A DNA stretch of 6,974 nucleotides from Betaproteobacteria bacterium HGW-Betaproteobacteria-8 (GCA_002842135.1 PHCD01000084.1:1-6974); one strand, 5' to 3'. Positions 1 through 6,322 are shown, counted from the stretch's first letter. A program made the numbers and translations. Notes: a model not told the origin generated them from the letters alone.

Positions 1-798
1 GCGTGAAACCACAACACCGGCTGCGGTGGAAATAATCAGTGAAGGAATCTGCGCGACCAGGCCATCGCCAATCGCCAGCAAGGTGTAATTCTTGACCGCA
101 ACATCAAAGGCCAGGTCGTGCTGCACCATGCCGACAATCAGGCCGCCGATGATATTGATCAGGGTCACCAGGATGCCGGCAATCGCATCGCCACGCACAT
201 ATTTACTGGCACCATCCATGGCACCGTAAAATTCGGATTCCTGGCCGATTTCAGAACGGCGGCGGCGGGCTTCTTCCTCGCCGATCAAGCCTGCGTTCAA
301 GTCGGCATCGATGGCCATTTGCTTGCCAGGCATCGCATCCAGGGTAAACCGTGCGCCGACTTCGGCAATACGGCCTGCACCCTTGGTCACCACAATGAAA
401 TTGATAATGGTCAGAATCACAAAGACGACAATACCGACGGTGTAATTGCCGCCGATGAGGAAATGACCAAAGGACTCGATCACCTTGCCGGCAGCATCCG
501 GCCCGGTATGGCCTTCAGTCAGTACCACGCGGGTGGAAGCCACGTTGAGCGAAAGGCGCAACATGGTGGTGACCAGCAGCACTATCGGGAAGGCGATAAA
601 ATCTAGCGGCTTTGAGGTATTGAGGCTGATCAGCAGGACAATGATGGAGAGCGCGATATTGAAACTGAACAGCACATCCAGGGCGATGGCCGGCAGTGGC
701 AATATCATCATCGCCAGCAACATGACGATGATCAGCGGTGCGGCGACGGCAGCGCCGGCTTTAGCGTTGAGCCAGACTGGCAGGTTCAGGCCGTTCAT
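1..798 (-). CDS. flhA: FlhA, flagellar type III export gate protein (N-terminal 266 residues; 3' end beyond left edge)
   Basis: FlhA is the large inner-membrane ring protein of the flagellar export gate. It couples the proton motive force to export and presents substrates on its cytoplasmic domain. Only 266 of about 690 residues are here, with no stop before the left edge. Reading the minus strand from ATG 798 gives hydrophobic segments near residues 17-37, 40-59, 67-85, 118-138, 206-224 and 246-265. The FHIPEP signature begins at residue 143 ([17 protein letters not shown]). Residues R90, R143, R150, D154, K199, D204 and D245 match Salmonella R94, R147, R154, D158, K203, D208 and D249 at a constant offset of 4; several of those are needed for proton-driven export. 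The start overlaps the flhB stop (ATGA) and has a strong ribosome site, AGGAG at 806-810, seven bases upstream, so translation is probably coupled to flhB. Identification is near certain. Confidence 0.97.
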   Translation of the reverse strand, partial: MNGLNLPVWLNAKAGAAVAAPLIIVMLLAMMILPLPAIALDVLFSFNIALSIIVLLISLNTSKPLDFIAFPIVLLVTTMLRLSLNVASTRVVLTEGHTGPDAAGKVIESFGHFLIGGNYTVGIVVFVILTIINFIVVTKGAGRIAEVGARFTLDAMPGKQMAIDADLNAGLIGEEEARRRRSEIGQESEFYGAMDGASKYVRGDAIAGILVTLINIIGGLIVGMVQHDLAFDVAVKNYTLLAIGDGLVAQIPSLIISTAAGVVVSR

Positions 799-1946
799 GC
801 GGAAGCTCCTGCCAGCGCATGTGGATCAAGCTCGTCAGGCACCTCAAGCACTTCCGGCTGCCGTGGCTGCAAGCCACCATCTTTATTGAAAATGCGCATC
901 TGGTAGACATAAGCCAGGACTTCTGCAACTGCGGCATACAGCGCTTCCGGGATCGCATCGCCCAATTCGGTGTGGGCATAAAGTGCACGTGCCAGCTTGG
1001 GAGATTCCAGCACGCTGACTTTATGTTCGGCTGCAATCTCGCGGATTTTCAAGGCAATGGCGTCTGCACCCTTGGCCACAACCACTGGCGCGCGCATGCT
1101 GTCATTTTTGTATTGAATGGCGACGGCATAGTGCGTCGGGTTGGTCACTACCACATCCGCATTGGGGATTTCCGCCATCATGCGGCGGCGCGCCATTTCA
1201 CGTTGCTGCTGACGAATCCTGGCCTTGATCTCGGGGTTGCCTTCTGTTTCCTTGTTCTCCTGACGCACGTCCTGCTTGGTCATTTTGAGCTTGTTGGCGT
1301 AACTCCATAATTGGTATGGCACATCTACCGCCGCAATCAGCACCAGGGAACCGGTAATCGCGATCATGGTGACAAGGATGAGATAGGCTGTGCTGGTTAA
1401 TGCTTCATTTACAGGCAGCAAAGGCAACATCAGCACGTCATCGATTTCAGCCGCCACAACGAAAAAAGCGACCGAACCAACCAATGTGGCTTTGACAACC
1501 GCCTTGAAAAATTCCATGGCTGCATTTTTTGAAACCAGGTTCTTAAGACCGCTGAGAGGGTTAAGTTTATTGAACTGCGGAATCAAGGCCTTGCTACTGA
1601 CATTCCAGCCACCAATCAGCACCGGTGAAGCGATTGCGATGAATACGACCAGGCCCGCCAACGGCAGGAAAGCCCAAAGCAGCTCACCTAAATTTTGCGA
1701 GATGTTGACTATCAGCAGGCCGGGCTCAAAAACGAGATCGCGCGTCAAAGTCAAACTGGCCGCCATATTGGCCTTGAGCGCCTGCGTCAGTTGCGTACCG
1801 GTTGCCCAGATACCGACCAGCATAGTAAGAAGTACAGATACCGTTGCCAGCTCTTTCGAGCGCGGCACATCGCCATCCTCACGCGCTTTTTCAATACGCT
1901 TGGGCGTCGCCTGTTCCGTTTTCTCCAAATCGCTGTCTTCTGCCAT
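795..1946 (-). CDS. flhB: FlhB, flagellar export substrate-specificity switch protein
   Basis: FlhB is an inner-membrane component of the flagellar type III export gate. Autocleavage of its cytoplasmic domain helps switch export from rod/hook proteins to filament proteins. The product has 383 residues, the same length as Salmonella FlhB. It opens with the family's soluble N-terminus ([20 protein letters not shown]). Hydrophobic segments follow near residues 34-52, 88-111, 146-166 and 184-208. A charged linker rich in K, R and Q spans about 218-256. The cleavage motif N269-P270-T271-H272 sits at exactly the Salmonella positions, so autocleavage should be intact. The start is ATG 1946, with a weak GGGG-type ribosome site close upstream and a 7-bp inverted repeat at 1956-1976. 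The stop overlaps the flhA start by four bases. No obvious promoter was found in the 303-base gap upstream, so it may be read through from cheYZ or have its own unrecognised promoter. Confidence 0.98.
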   Translation of the reverse strand: MAEDSDLEKTEQATPKRIEKAREDGDVPRSKELATVSVLLTMLVGIWATGTQLTQALKANMAASLTLTRDLVFEPGLLIVNISQNLGELLWAFLPLAGLVVFIAIASPVLIGGWNVSSKALIPQFNKLNPLSGLKNLVSKNAAMEFFKAVVKATLVGSVAFFVVAAEIDDVLMLPLLPVNEALTSTAYLILVTMIAITGSLVLIAAVDVPYQLWSYANKLKMTKQDVRQENKETEGNPEIKARIRQQQREMARRRMMAEIPNADVVVTNPTHYAVAIQYKNDSMRAPVVVAKGADAIALKIREIAAEHKVSVLESPKLARALYAHTELGDAIPEALYAAVAEVLAYVYQMRIFNKDGGLQPRQPEVLEVPDELDPHALAGASA

Positions 1947-1955
1947 ACCAGCCCC

Positions 1956-1976
1956 AATTGATTAAGCCGATCAATT
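1956..1976. repeat. Inverted repeat just upstream of flhB
   Basis: AATTGAT at 1956-1962 and ATCAATT at 1970-1976 are perfect 7-bp inverted arms around a 7-base spacer. The nearer arm ends nine bases before the flhB start codon, close to the weak ribosome site. It could be a protein binding site or a small RNA hairpin limiting flhB initiation. The stem is A/T-rich and short, so chance is possible. Confidence 0.4.
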
Positions 1977-2042
1977 ACTCATCGACGGTCTTCCATTGGA
2001 ACCATTATTGTTGAAGACAGGAATTTCGAATCGGGGGAATAA

Positions 2043-2060
2043 AAGGGTGAATAGCCCCTT
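2043..2060 (-). terminator. Weak terminator-like hairpin in the cheZ-flhB gap
   Basis: Read on the minus strand, AAGGG (2060-2056) can pair with CCCTT (2047-2043) across an 8-base loop. The stem is followed by TTATT, giving a short T-rich tail. A five-pair stem is weak for an intrinsic terminator. If it works at all, it would partly separate cheYZ transcription from flhBA. This is a marginal call. Confidence 0.2.
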
Positions 2061-2110
2061 ATTGATTCAATACAACATGAACAGGCTGAGTGTGGCCAGC
2101 CAGTCTGGCG

Positions 2111-2150
2111 ATTGCCGGAAATCCCAGGCGATCAGGATGAAACCGGCAAT
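2111..2150. repeat. 8-bp inverted repeat in the cheZ-flhB gap
   Basis: ATTGCCGG at 2111-2118 and CCGGCAAT at 2143-2150 are perfect inverted arms with a 24-base spacer. It lies between the weak hairpin at 2043-2060 and the 15-bp tandem repeats. No known operator was recognised. Confidence 0.35.
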
Positions 2151-2155
2151 ACGGG

Positions 2156-2200
2156 GAGTCGAATCATGGAGACTCGAATCTTAGAGAGTCGAACCATCAC
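2156..2200. repeat. Three tandem 15-bp repeats
   Basis: Three head-to-tail units (2156-2170, 2171-2185, 2186-2200) begin GAGTCGAATC, GACTCGAATC and GAGTCGAACC, in an exact 15-base period. The first ten bases of each unit are conserved and the last five vary. The array lies nine bases beyond the large hairpin that follows cheZ. Conserved decamers spaced by about 1.5 helical turns could bind protein, but replication slippage is an equally good explanation. Confidence 0.7.
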
Positions 2201-2208
2201 GAACCGAT

Positions 2209-2249
2209 CAAGTAAATATTCTTGGGCAACGCCAAAGAATATTTACTTG
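2209..2249 (-). other. Long perfect hairpin directly after the cheZ stop codon
   Basis: CAAGTAAATATTCTT at 2209-2223 is the exact reverse complement of 2235-2249, giving 15 uninterrupted pairs. One mismatch follows, then three more pairs (GGC/GCC) around a three-base loop. The right arm touches the cheZ stop codon (2250-2252). In the minus-strand message this would be a strong 3' stem-loop, but no T-run follows, so it is not a standard intrinsic terminator. It may protect the cheYZ message from 3' exonucleases or mark a processing site. On DNA it could also be a protein binding palindrome. It could act in either direction, since the stem is symmetric. Confidence 0.65.
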
Positions 2250-2909
2250 TTAAAAGCCCAGGCTATCAAGCAGGTCATCGACTTGCTCTTGCCCGCTGAC
2301 TGCATCCGGCGTTTTCTCCGGTGCAATTTGCGGCCCATTCAGCAAGCTGTCCGATTCTTTTTTGGCAGATGGATTAAAGTCAATCAGCACCTGTACCAGC
2401 TGGGTTTCCAGATCCTGCGCCAATTGCGTCACGCGTTTGATGACCTGCCCGGTCAAGTCCTGGAAATCCTGCGCCATCATGATATCCATCAGCTGTTCCT
2501 TCGACTGATTGGCGCCCTGTGAAGTCTCATCCAGAAATGCAATCGTGCGCTCGGCCAGCTCATCGTAATCGCTCTTCATGGATGGCGTAGTGAGCAGCTT
2601 CTGCCATTCCTGTTTAAGTGCCTGTCCATCGCCATCTATCCTGGATTGAATCGGCAGCGCGATATCGGTCGCATTAAGCACACGTTGCGCCGCCTGTTCC
2701 GTCATCCGCACCACATAATTCAGGCGATCGCGGGCATCGGGGATCTCCTGGGTGACTTCCTCCAGGGCTTTATCCAGACCCAGGCCACGCAAACTGTCAT
2801 GCAATATACGCGTCATGTAGCCGATACGTGCAATCACCTCATCCTTGGCGCCGGAGGCAGGCAGCGCAAGTTCTGCGTTACTCAACTGTGATACCGGTTG
2901 TACTTGCAT
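2250..2909 (-). CDS. cheZ: CheZ, phosphatase of CheY-P
   Basis: CheZ speeds dephosphorylation of CheY-P in the cytoplasm and so ends the tumble signal. The product has 219 residues against 214 in E. coli. It has the long four-helix hairpin region and the highly conserved MMAQDFQDLTGQVIKR block at residues 144-159. D151 and Q155 there correspond to E. coli D143 and the catalytic Q147. A variable linker leads to the C-terminal CheY-binding peptide ending VDDLLDSLGF. The frame also allows a TTG start at 2915 overlapping the cheY stop. I chose ATG 2909 because GGGG at 2917-2920 sits seven bases before it but only one base before the TTG. The gene starts two bases after cheY ends, so the two are surely co-transcribed. 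Confidence 0.97.
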   Translation of the reverse strand: MQVQPVSQLSNAELALPASGAKDEVIARIGYMTRILHDSLRGLGLDKALEEVTQEIPDARDRLNYVVRMTEQAAQRVLNATDIALPIQSRIDGDGQALKQEWQKLLTTPSMKSDYDELAERTIAFLDETSQGANQSKEQLMDIMMAQDFQDLTGQVIKRVTQLAQDLETQLVQVLIDFNPSAKKESDSLLNGPQIAPEKTPDAVSGQEQVDDLLDSLGF

Positions 2910-2911
2910 TA

Positions 2912-3301
2912 TCAAGCCCCGATTTTTTCAAATATTTTTGCGAGCTTTTCATCCAGCGTTGCTGCCGTAAACGGCTTGACCACATAACCACTGGCGCCAG
3001 CCTGGGCGGCGGCAATGATATTTTCCTTTTTGGCTTCAGCCGTCACCATAAGGACAGGCAAGGAAGATAATTTTGGATCGGCACGAATATGCTGCAGCAT
3101 TGTGAGCCCGTCCATATTCGGCATATTCCAGTCCGATACGACAAAGTCGTAACTTCCGGCCTGCAACATGGAAAGCCCCATGGCACCATCTTCCGCCTCG
3201 TCCACATTGGCGTAACCCAGCTCTTTCAGCAGGTTCTTGACAATACGGCGCATGGTAGAGAAATCATCTACCACCAGAAATTTTGTATTTGGATTTGCCA
3301 T
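2912..3301 (-). CDS. cheY: CheY, chemotaxis response regulator
   Basis: CheY is a single-domain receiver. It is phosphorylated by CheA, and CheY-P binds FliM at the flagellar switch to change rotation. The product has 129 residues and follows E. coli numbering exactly. It shows metal-binding D12 and D13, phosphoacceptor D57 followed by W58, switch residues T87 and Y106, and K109 in the VVKPF motif. No output domain is present. The start ATG 3301 has a good ribosome site, GGAG at 3308-3311, six bases upstream. A sigma-28 type promoter lies about 78 bases before the start codon, so this gene heads a cheYZ transcript that is at least partly independent of cheB. Together with cheZ next door this is the classical CheY, not a CheY-like orphan. 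Confidence 0.98.
   Translation of the reverse strand: MANPNTKFLVVDDFSTMRRIVKNLLKELGYANVDEAEDGAMGLSMLQAGSYDFVVSDWNMPNMDGLTMLQHIRADPKLSSLPVLMVTAEAKKENIIAAAQAGASGYVVKPFTAATLDEKLAKIFEKIGA
2916..2920 (-). promoter_or_regulatory. Ribosome binding site that decides the cheZ start
   Basis: GGGGC on the minus strand lies inside the last codons of cheY. It is correctly spaced (seven bases) for ATG 2909 and too close for the alternative TTG at 2915, which favours the ATG. Confidence 0.5.
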
Positions 3302-3332
3302 CTGAAACTCCGTTAAAAACTTGCCATTCCAA

Positions 3333-3351
3333 TGCGGTCACACTGACCGCA
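3333..3351. repeat. Perfect 8-bp inverted repeat in the cheY leader
   Basis: TGCGGTCA (3333-3340) and TGACCGCA (3344-3351) are exact inverted arms around CAC. The site lies about 20 bases downstream of the expected start of the sigma-28 transcript and about 31 bases before the cheY ATG. It could form a tight leader hairpin or serve as an operator for a dimeric regulator. An alternative pairing of AATGCG (3331-3336) with CGCATT (3358-3363) competes with it. No T-run follows on the minus strand, so it is not a terminator. Confidence 0.55.
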
Positions 3352-3378
3352 CAATGACGCATTACACTCTTGTCATCA

Positions 3379-3405
3379 TTATCGGCAAAACCGGCAAAAC
3401 CTTAA
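3379..3405 (-). promoter_or_regulatory. Sigma-28 (FliA) promoter for cheYZ
   Basis: On the minus strand the -10 box GCCGATAA (3386-3379) is a perfect match to the flagellar sigma-28 consensus. Upstream, TTAAGG starts at 3405. Its TTAA is 15 bases from the -10 box, or TAAG is 14 bases away, compared with the consensus TAAA and 15. It is followed by GTTTT, as in extended sigma-28 -35 regions. Transcription would start near 3372. It places cheY and cheZ among late flagellar genes. The -10 region is also part of a 9-base near-duplication (TTTTGCCG twice). Confidence 0.8.
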
Positions 3406-3446
3406 GTCCGAAAAACGGGGATAAAACACCTCTTAATATCTTTTTG

Positions 3447-3472
3447 AAAGCACGCGTCGCAAGTCGTGCTTT
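3447..3472 (-). terminator. Hairpin after cheB, possible weak terminator
   Basis: AAAGCACG (3447-3454) and CGTGCTTT (3465-3472) pair perfectly around a 10-base loop. The hairpin lies 15 bases after the cheB stop. On the minus strand the stem ends in TTT and then CAAAAAG, so the U-tract is short. On the plus strand the tail is TTTT. Being between cheB and the sigma-28 promoter, it probably reduces read-through from the mcp-cheRDB transcript into cheYZ. Partial termination is my inference. Confidence 0.45.
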
Positions 3473-3487
3473 TACCTCAAGCACCGA

Positions 3488-4552
3488 TCAAACCCTGAGC
3501 GCGCGGCTGGTATCCAGCGCGAGGTAATTCATGACCCTGGTCGGCAATCCGTCCAATGGCAACACTTCATGCACCCCGCCCCGTGCGATGGCTTCCTTCG
3601 GCATGCCGAACACCACGCAACTTGCTTCGTCCTGCGAGAAGTTGTAAGCACCGGCTTCGCGCATCCTGAGCATGCCAGCGGCACCGTCCTTTCCCATGCC
3701 GGTCAGTATCACACCGATCGCATTCTTACCGGCATGCAAGGCTGCAGAATCGAACAAGACATCGACTGACGGCTTGTGACGATTGACCGGCGGGGCATCG
3801 CTCAGCTCGGTCATGTAATTCGCACCGCTGCGCGTCAACAACAAATGCGCATCGCCCGGGGCAATGTACGCATGGCCCGGCAAGATACGTTCACCGCCTT
3901 CCGCCTCTTTCACCGAGATTTTGCACAAGCCATCGAGACGGTTGGCAAAGGATTTTGTAAAGCCGGCAGGCATGTGCTGCGTGATGAGAATGCCCGGGCA
4001 ATCCGACGGCATTTCCATCAAAAACGATTTGATCGCCTCAGTACCTCCGGTTGAGGCGCCGACAATAATCAGCTTCTCGCTACTGAGCAGGCGGTTGCCT
4101 AATGACGGCAAGACGACAGACTTGTTATGCGCTGCAGGCCTGGTCTGGATGCGCGCTTTGGAGGCGATACGAATTTTGTCGGTAATCATATCGGTGTACT
4201 CGCGCATGCCGTCGGCAATCGACAACTTGGGCTTGGTGACAAAATCAATCGCACCCAGCTCCAGGGCGCGCATGGTGACTTCAGAACCCTTTTCCGTCAG
4301 CGAAGAGACCATCACCACGGGCATGGGACGCAGGCGCATGAGCTTTTCCAGGAACTCCAGGCCATCCATTTTCGGCATTTCCACATCCAGCGTAAGCACA
4401 TCCGGGTTGTGTTGCTTGATCAGTTCGCGCGCAATCAAGGGGTCCGGCGCAGCTGCCACGACTTGCATATCCGGCTGGCTATTGATAATTTCGGTCATCA
4501 GGCTGCGTATCAACGCAGAATCATCGACGATTAGGACTTTGGTTTTTATCAT
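3488..4552 (-). CDS. cheB: CheB, receptor methylesterase/glutamine deamidase response regulator
   Basis: CheB removes methyl groups from receptor glutamates and deamidates receptor glutamines, giving negative feedback when phosphorylated by CheA. The product has 354 residues (E. coli 349). The receiver domain covers about 1-120, with D10 and D11 and phosphoacceptor D56. A linker runs to about 155, and the esterase domain fills the rest. The catalytic triad S167 (GASTGG), H193 (TQHMPAGF) and D289 (TGMGKDG) matches S164, H190 and D286 of enteric CheB at a constant offset of 3. The start ATG 4552 has AGAGGA at 4557-4562 as ribosome site. Upstream, a 185-bp inverted-repeat element separates it from cheD. 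Removing that element would leave a normal gap of about 24 bases, so cheB was presumably joined to cheRD before the insertion. Confidence 0.98.
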   Translation of the reverse strand: MIKTKVLIVDDSALIRSLMTEIINSQPDMQVVAAAPDPLIARELIKQHNPDVLTLDVEMPKMDGLEFLEKLMRLRPMPVVMVSSLTEKGSEVTMRALELGAIDFVTKPKLSIADGMREYTDMITDKIRIASKARIQTRPAAHNKSVVLPSLGNRLLSSEKLIIVGASTGGTEAIKSFLMEMPSDCPGILITQHMPAGFTKSFANRLDGLCKISVKEAEGGERILPGHAYIAPGDAHLLLTRSGANYMTELSDAPPVNRHKPSVDVLFDSAALHAGKNAIGVILTGMGKDGAAGMLRMREAGAYNFSQDEASCVVFGMPKEAIARGGVHEVLPLDGLPTRVMNYLALDTSRALRV

Positions 4553-4573
4553 TACATCCTCTGCTTCTGATTA

Positions 4574-4577
4574 TTAG
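4574..4577. repeat. Left copy of probable target-site duplication (TTAG)
   Basis: TTAG directly abuts the left inverted repeat of the element and is matched by TTAG at 4763-4766. A 4-bp match can arise by chance. It is supported by its exact position at both ends. Confidence 0.5.
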
Positions 4578-4762
4578 GAAAACGCTGATTAAATGAGCGA
4601 GCGAGATAAAGTGCCACCGCAAGGGTCATGTCCGTCAAGCCGAGCTGCCTTGGCGGCCGACTTGACGCCACAACCGCAAGGGTTGTGTCCGCCAAGTGCC
4701 CGCTTCTGCATCGCGACCTTGACGCCATAATTCGCCCGCGCAGCCATTTAATCAGCGTTTCT
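4578..4762. mobile_element. MITE-like element with terminal inverted repeats, between cheD and cheB
   Basis: The 185-bp segment has 18-bp terminal inverted repeats: 4578-4595 and 4745-4762. They match at 16 positions, with AAACGCTGATTAAATG perfect and only the two outermost bases different. TTAG occurs on both flanks (4574-4577 and 4763-4766), as expected for a 4-bp target duplication. TTAG fits the YTAR target known for the IS5 group, so an IS5-type transposase supplied in trans is a reasonable guess. There is no transposase inside. The interior has two diverged 57-bp units and internal palindromes. The right-hand TTAG contains the cheD stop, so cheD is not altered. In RNA the repeats would fold into one large stem with inner hairpins. 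A REP-like structured element is the alternative. Confidence 0.7.
4614..4727. repeat. Two diverged 57-bp tandem units inside the element
   Basis: Units 4614-4670 and 4671-4727 agree at 36 of 57 positions by hand alignment. CCGCAAGGGT, TGTCCG and CTTGACGCCA recur at exactly 57-base spacing, while the middle of each unit is diverged. Unit 1 contains CGTCAAG...CTTGACG inverted arms (4633-4639 with 4661-4667). Unit 2 contains CACAACC...GGTTGTG arms (4669-4675 with 4681-4687). Both units are open in one minus-strand frame and would give 19-residue repeats ending TLAV, but I see no sign of a real gene. Confidence 0.6.
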
Positions 4763-4766
4763 TTAG
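4763..4766. repeat. Right copy of probable target-site duplication (TTAG)
   Basis: TTAG directly abuts the right inverted repeat. On the minus strand it reads CTAA and supplies the TAA stop of cheD, so the insertion took place at the stop codon without changing the protein. Confidence 0.5.
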
Positions 4767-5368
4767 AACAATTCAACCTCACCCGCCACGGTATTCGTAG
4801 TAAGCCGGCTGGCGTAACTTTGCTCACGCTTGACGATAGTACTGTTGTGCATTTGCCTGAGTTTCTTCACCAGGACACGGCCGGTTGCGGGGAAGAAATA
4901 CACCTTGCGCGGGTAGATATCATTGAGGTCTTCCCCGACGATCTTGATATTCTCTGCCGCCAGGAAGTCTTTGACGAACTGCGCATTGCGTTCACCAACA
5001 TTGGTCGTGGCGAACGCCCTCAAGACATTGCCGCCGCCGAAAATCTTGGCTTCGAGGTTCTGGCGGCGCGCGCCGCTTTTGAGCAACTGGTTGATCAGCA
5101 CTTCCATCGCATAGACGCCATAACGCATGGATGCCGAGACCACGCTATCGTCACCGCCGCTATCCGGCAGCATGAAATGGTTCATGCCGCCCATGCCGCT
5201 GACTTTGTCCCGGATGCAGGCAGAGACGCATGAGCCGAGCACGGTAACAATCAGCATGTCTTTATCGGTGCAATAATATTCGCCGGGCAAAATCTTGGCG
5301 GCCTCGCAATCGAATGTGCGGTCGTAATAAAGATTGCTCGACAGTTCTTCTTCGTAACCCCGGCTCAT
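4763..5368 (-). CDS. cheD: CheD, chemoreceptor glutamine deamidase
   Basis: CheD deamidates specific glutamines of chemoreceptors to glutamate, creating methylation sites. In some bacteria it also interacts with the CheC phosphatase, which is absent here. From ATG 5368 the product has 201 residues. The nucleophile is in TVLGSCV (C47) and the partner histidine in GGMNHFMLP (H64). Their 17-residue spacing equals that of Thermotoga CheD C27/H44. The core continues with KIFGGG (108-113) and ends in VELF, like other betaproteobacterial CheD as I recall them. The frame is open upstream to ATG 5413 (216 residues), which would overlap cheR by 29 bases. I prefer 5368 because related proteins start shortly before the NLYYDRTF motif, although its ribosome site is weak. 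The stop lies inside the target duplication of the adjacent element. Confidence 0.95.
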   Translation of the reverse strand: MSRGYEEELSSNLYYDRTFDCEAAKILPGEYYCTDKDMLIVTVLGSCVSACIRDKVSGMGGMNHFMLPDSGGDDSVVSASMRYGVYAMEVLINQLLKSGARRQNLEAKIFGGGNVLRAFATTNVGERNAQFVKDFLAAENIKIVGEDLNDIYPRKVYFFPATGRVLVKKLRQMHNSTIVKREQSYASRLTTNTVAGEVELF

Positions 5369-5384
5369 AGTCTGCCATTTACCG

Positions 5385-6254
5385 CTATTCAGGATGAACC
5401 TTGTTAAGTTCATAGACAGTCTTGCCCCTGAGCCGGAACGCCTTGCTTATATAAAGGAAGTTCTCGGAATGGCCTCCAAACAACAGGGCATCCGGCTTCA
5501 TCATGGGTGCAAACCGGTTGAGTATGGTGCTCTGCGTTTGCTTGTCGAAGTAGATCATGACATTGCGGCAGAAAATCACATCGAACTGGCCGTTCACAGG
5601 CCATTCCGGCGCGAGCAGGTTCAGCGGCTTGAAGGTAACCATGGAACGCAATTCATTGCGCACCCTGACCTGGCCCGCCTTGTCACCAGTGCCTTTCTGG
5701 AAGAAACGCTTCAGCCGTTGCTCGGAAAGTTTATCCACCCGCTCCCACGGGTAAACGCCACGTTCGGCAGTGGCCAGCACATTGGTGTCGATATCCGTCG
5801 CGATGATCTCGACCGGCGGTTTCAAGGTATTAAAAGCTTCGCAGGCCGTCATGGCGATGGTGTAGGGTTCCTCACCGGTAGAAGCAGCTGAGCACCAGAT
5901 CGAAATCGGTTTTTTGATCTTGAGTAAATGTTCGGCAAGAATCGGAAAGTGATGCGCTTCACGGAAAAATGATGTGAGGTTGGTGGTCAGGGCATTGGTG
6001 AAAGCCTCCCACTCTGCGGCATCCTCCGATGTCTCGAGCCGGTCCAGGTATTCATCAAAAGAGCGCAGCTCAACTGCACGCAACCTTCTGGCAACACGGC
6101 TATAGACCATATCGCGCTTGGCATCGGACAGGGAAATACCCGCGCGCTGGTAAATCAGTTTGCGAACGCGCTGAAAATCCCGCTCAGTGAAGTCAAATTC
6201 GCGGTCAGAAATATTTTCTTCTTTCCGGGCCAGCATATGCGATTCCCGATCCAT
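5385..6254 (-). CDS. cheR: CheR, chemoreceptor glutamate methyltransferase
   Basis: CheR transfers methyl groups from S-adenosylmethionine to receptor glutamates in adaptation. From ATG 6254 the product has 289 residues (E. coli 286). It has the N-terminal helical domain (FTERDFQRVRKLIYQRAGI from residue 22), the conserved FFRE with R98, the SAM-binding motif ASTGEEPY (124-131), the acidic TDIDT (D154, D156) and FCRNVMIYF (228-236). With this start R98 falls at the E. coli number, which supports the choice. The ribosome site is poor, however. The frame remains open to TTG 6338, overlapping the mcp stop by 16 bases, and ATG 6236 behind GGGA is a shorter option. The neighbouring receptor ends in a W-x-x-F tail, the usual docking site for this protein's beta-subdomain. 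Confidence 0.96.
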   Translation of the reverse strand: MDRESHMLARKEENISDREFDFTERDFQRVRKLIYQRAGISLSDAKRDMVYSRVARRLRAVELRSFDEYLDRLETSEDAAEWEAFTNALTTNLTSFFREAHHFPILAEHLLKIKKPISIWCSAASTGEEPYTIAMTACEAFNTLKPPVEIIATDIDTNVLATAERGVYPWERVDKLSEQRLKRFFQKGTGDKAGQVRVRNELRSMVTFKPLNLLAPEWPVNGQFDVIFCRNVMIYFDKQTQSTILNRFAPMMKPDALLFGGHSENFLYISKAFRLRGKTVYELNKVHPE

Positions 6255-6322
6255 CCTTGTAGTTAAAACAGTCCGGGCTGAGCCGTCACCCGTAGCTTGA
6301 TTAAAGTTATGCACAAGATCGC

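Noticed and set aside
118..606. Long plus-strand open frame (162 codons)
   Set aside because: It lies entirely antisense to the flhA N-terminal coding region, whose protein is unmistakable. Its translation is low-complexity with no recognisable motif.
1963..1976. GCCGATCA on the plus strand as a sigma-28 -10 box
   Set aside because: There is no TAAA-like -35 box at the correct distance, and no plus-strand gene lies downstream.
2031..2100. Sigma-70 like promoter before flhB (TTGTAT, 16 bases, TATTCA on the minus strand)
   Set aside because: Only 4 of 6 and 3 of 6 consensus matches, which is expected by chance in A/T-rich sequence.
2132..2197. 21-codon minus-strand frame as a leader peptide of flhB
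   Set aside because: No convincing ribosome site. The coding appearance comes from the 15-base repeat period, so it is kept only as a remark in the findings.
2156..2200. TTCGANTC motifs resembling tRNA T-loops on the minus strand
   Set aside because: The flanking bases do not form the 5-bp T-stem, and no acceptor, D or anticodon arms are found. They are explained by the 15-bp tandem repeat.
3864..4577. Long plus-strand open frame (237 codons)
   Set aside because: It is antisense to cheB, whose catalytic triad and receiver domain are intact. It is a typical shadow frame.
4552..4827. Minus-strand 91-codon frame across the inverted-repeat element
   Set aside because: It begins inside cheD in another frame, is built from the element's 57-bp repeats and terminal repeat, and has no independent sign of coding.
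4628..5233. Plus-strand 201-codon open frame
   Set aside because: Most of it is antisense to cheD, and the rest runs through the inverted-repeat element. No motif was recognised.
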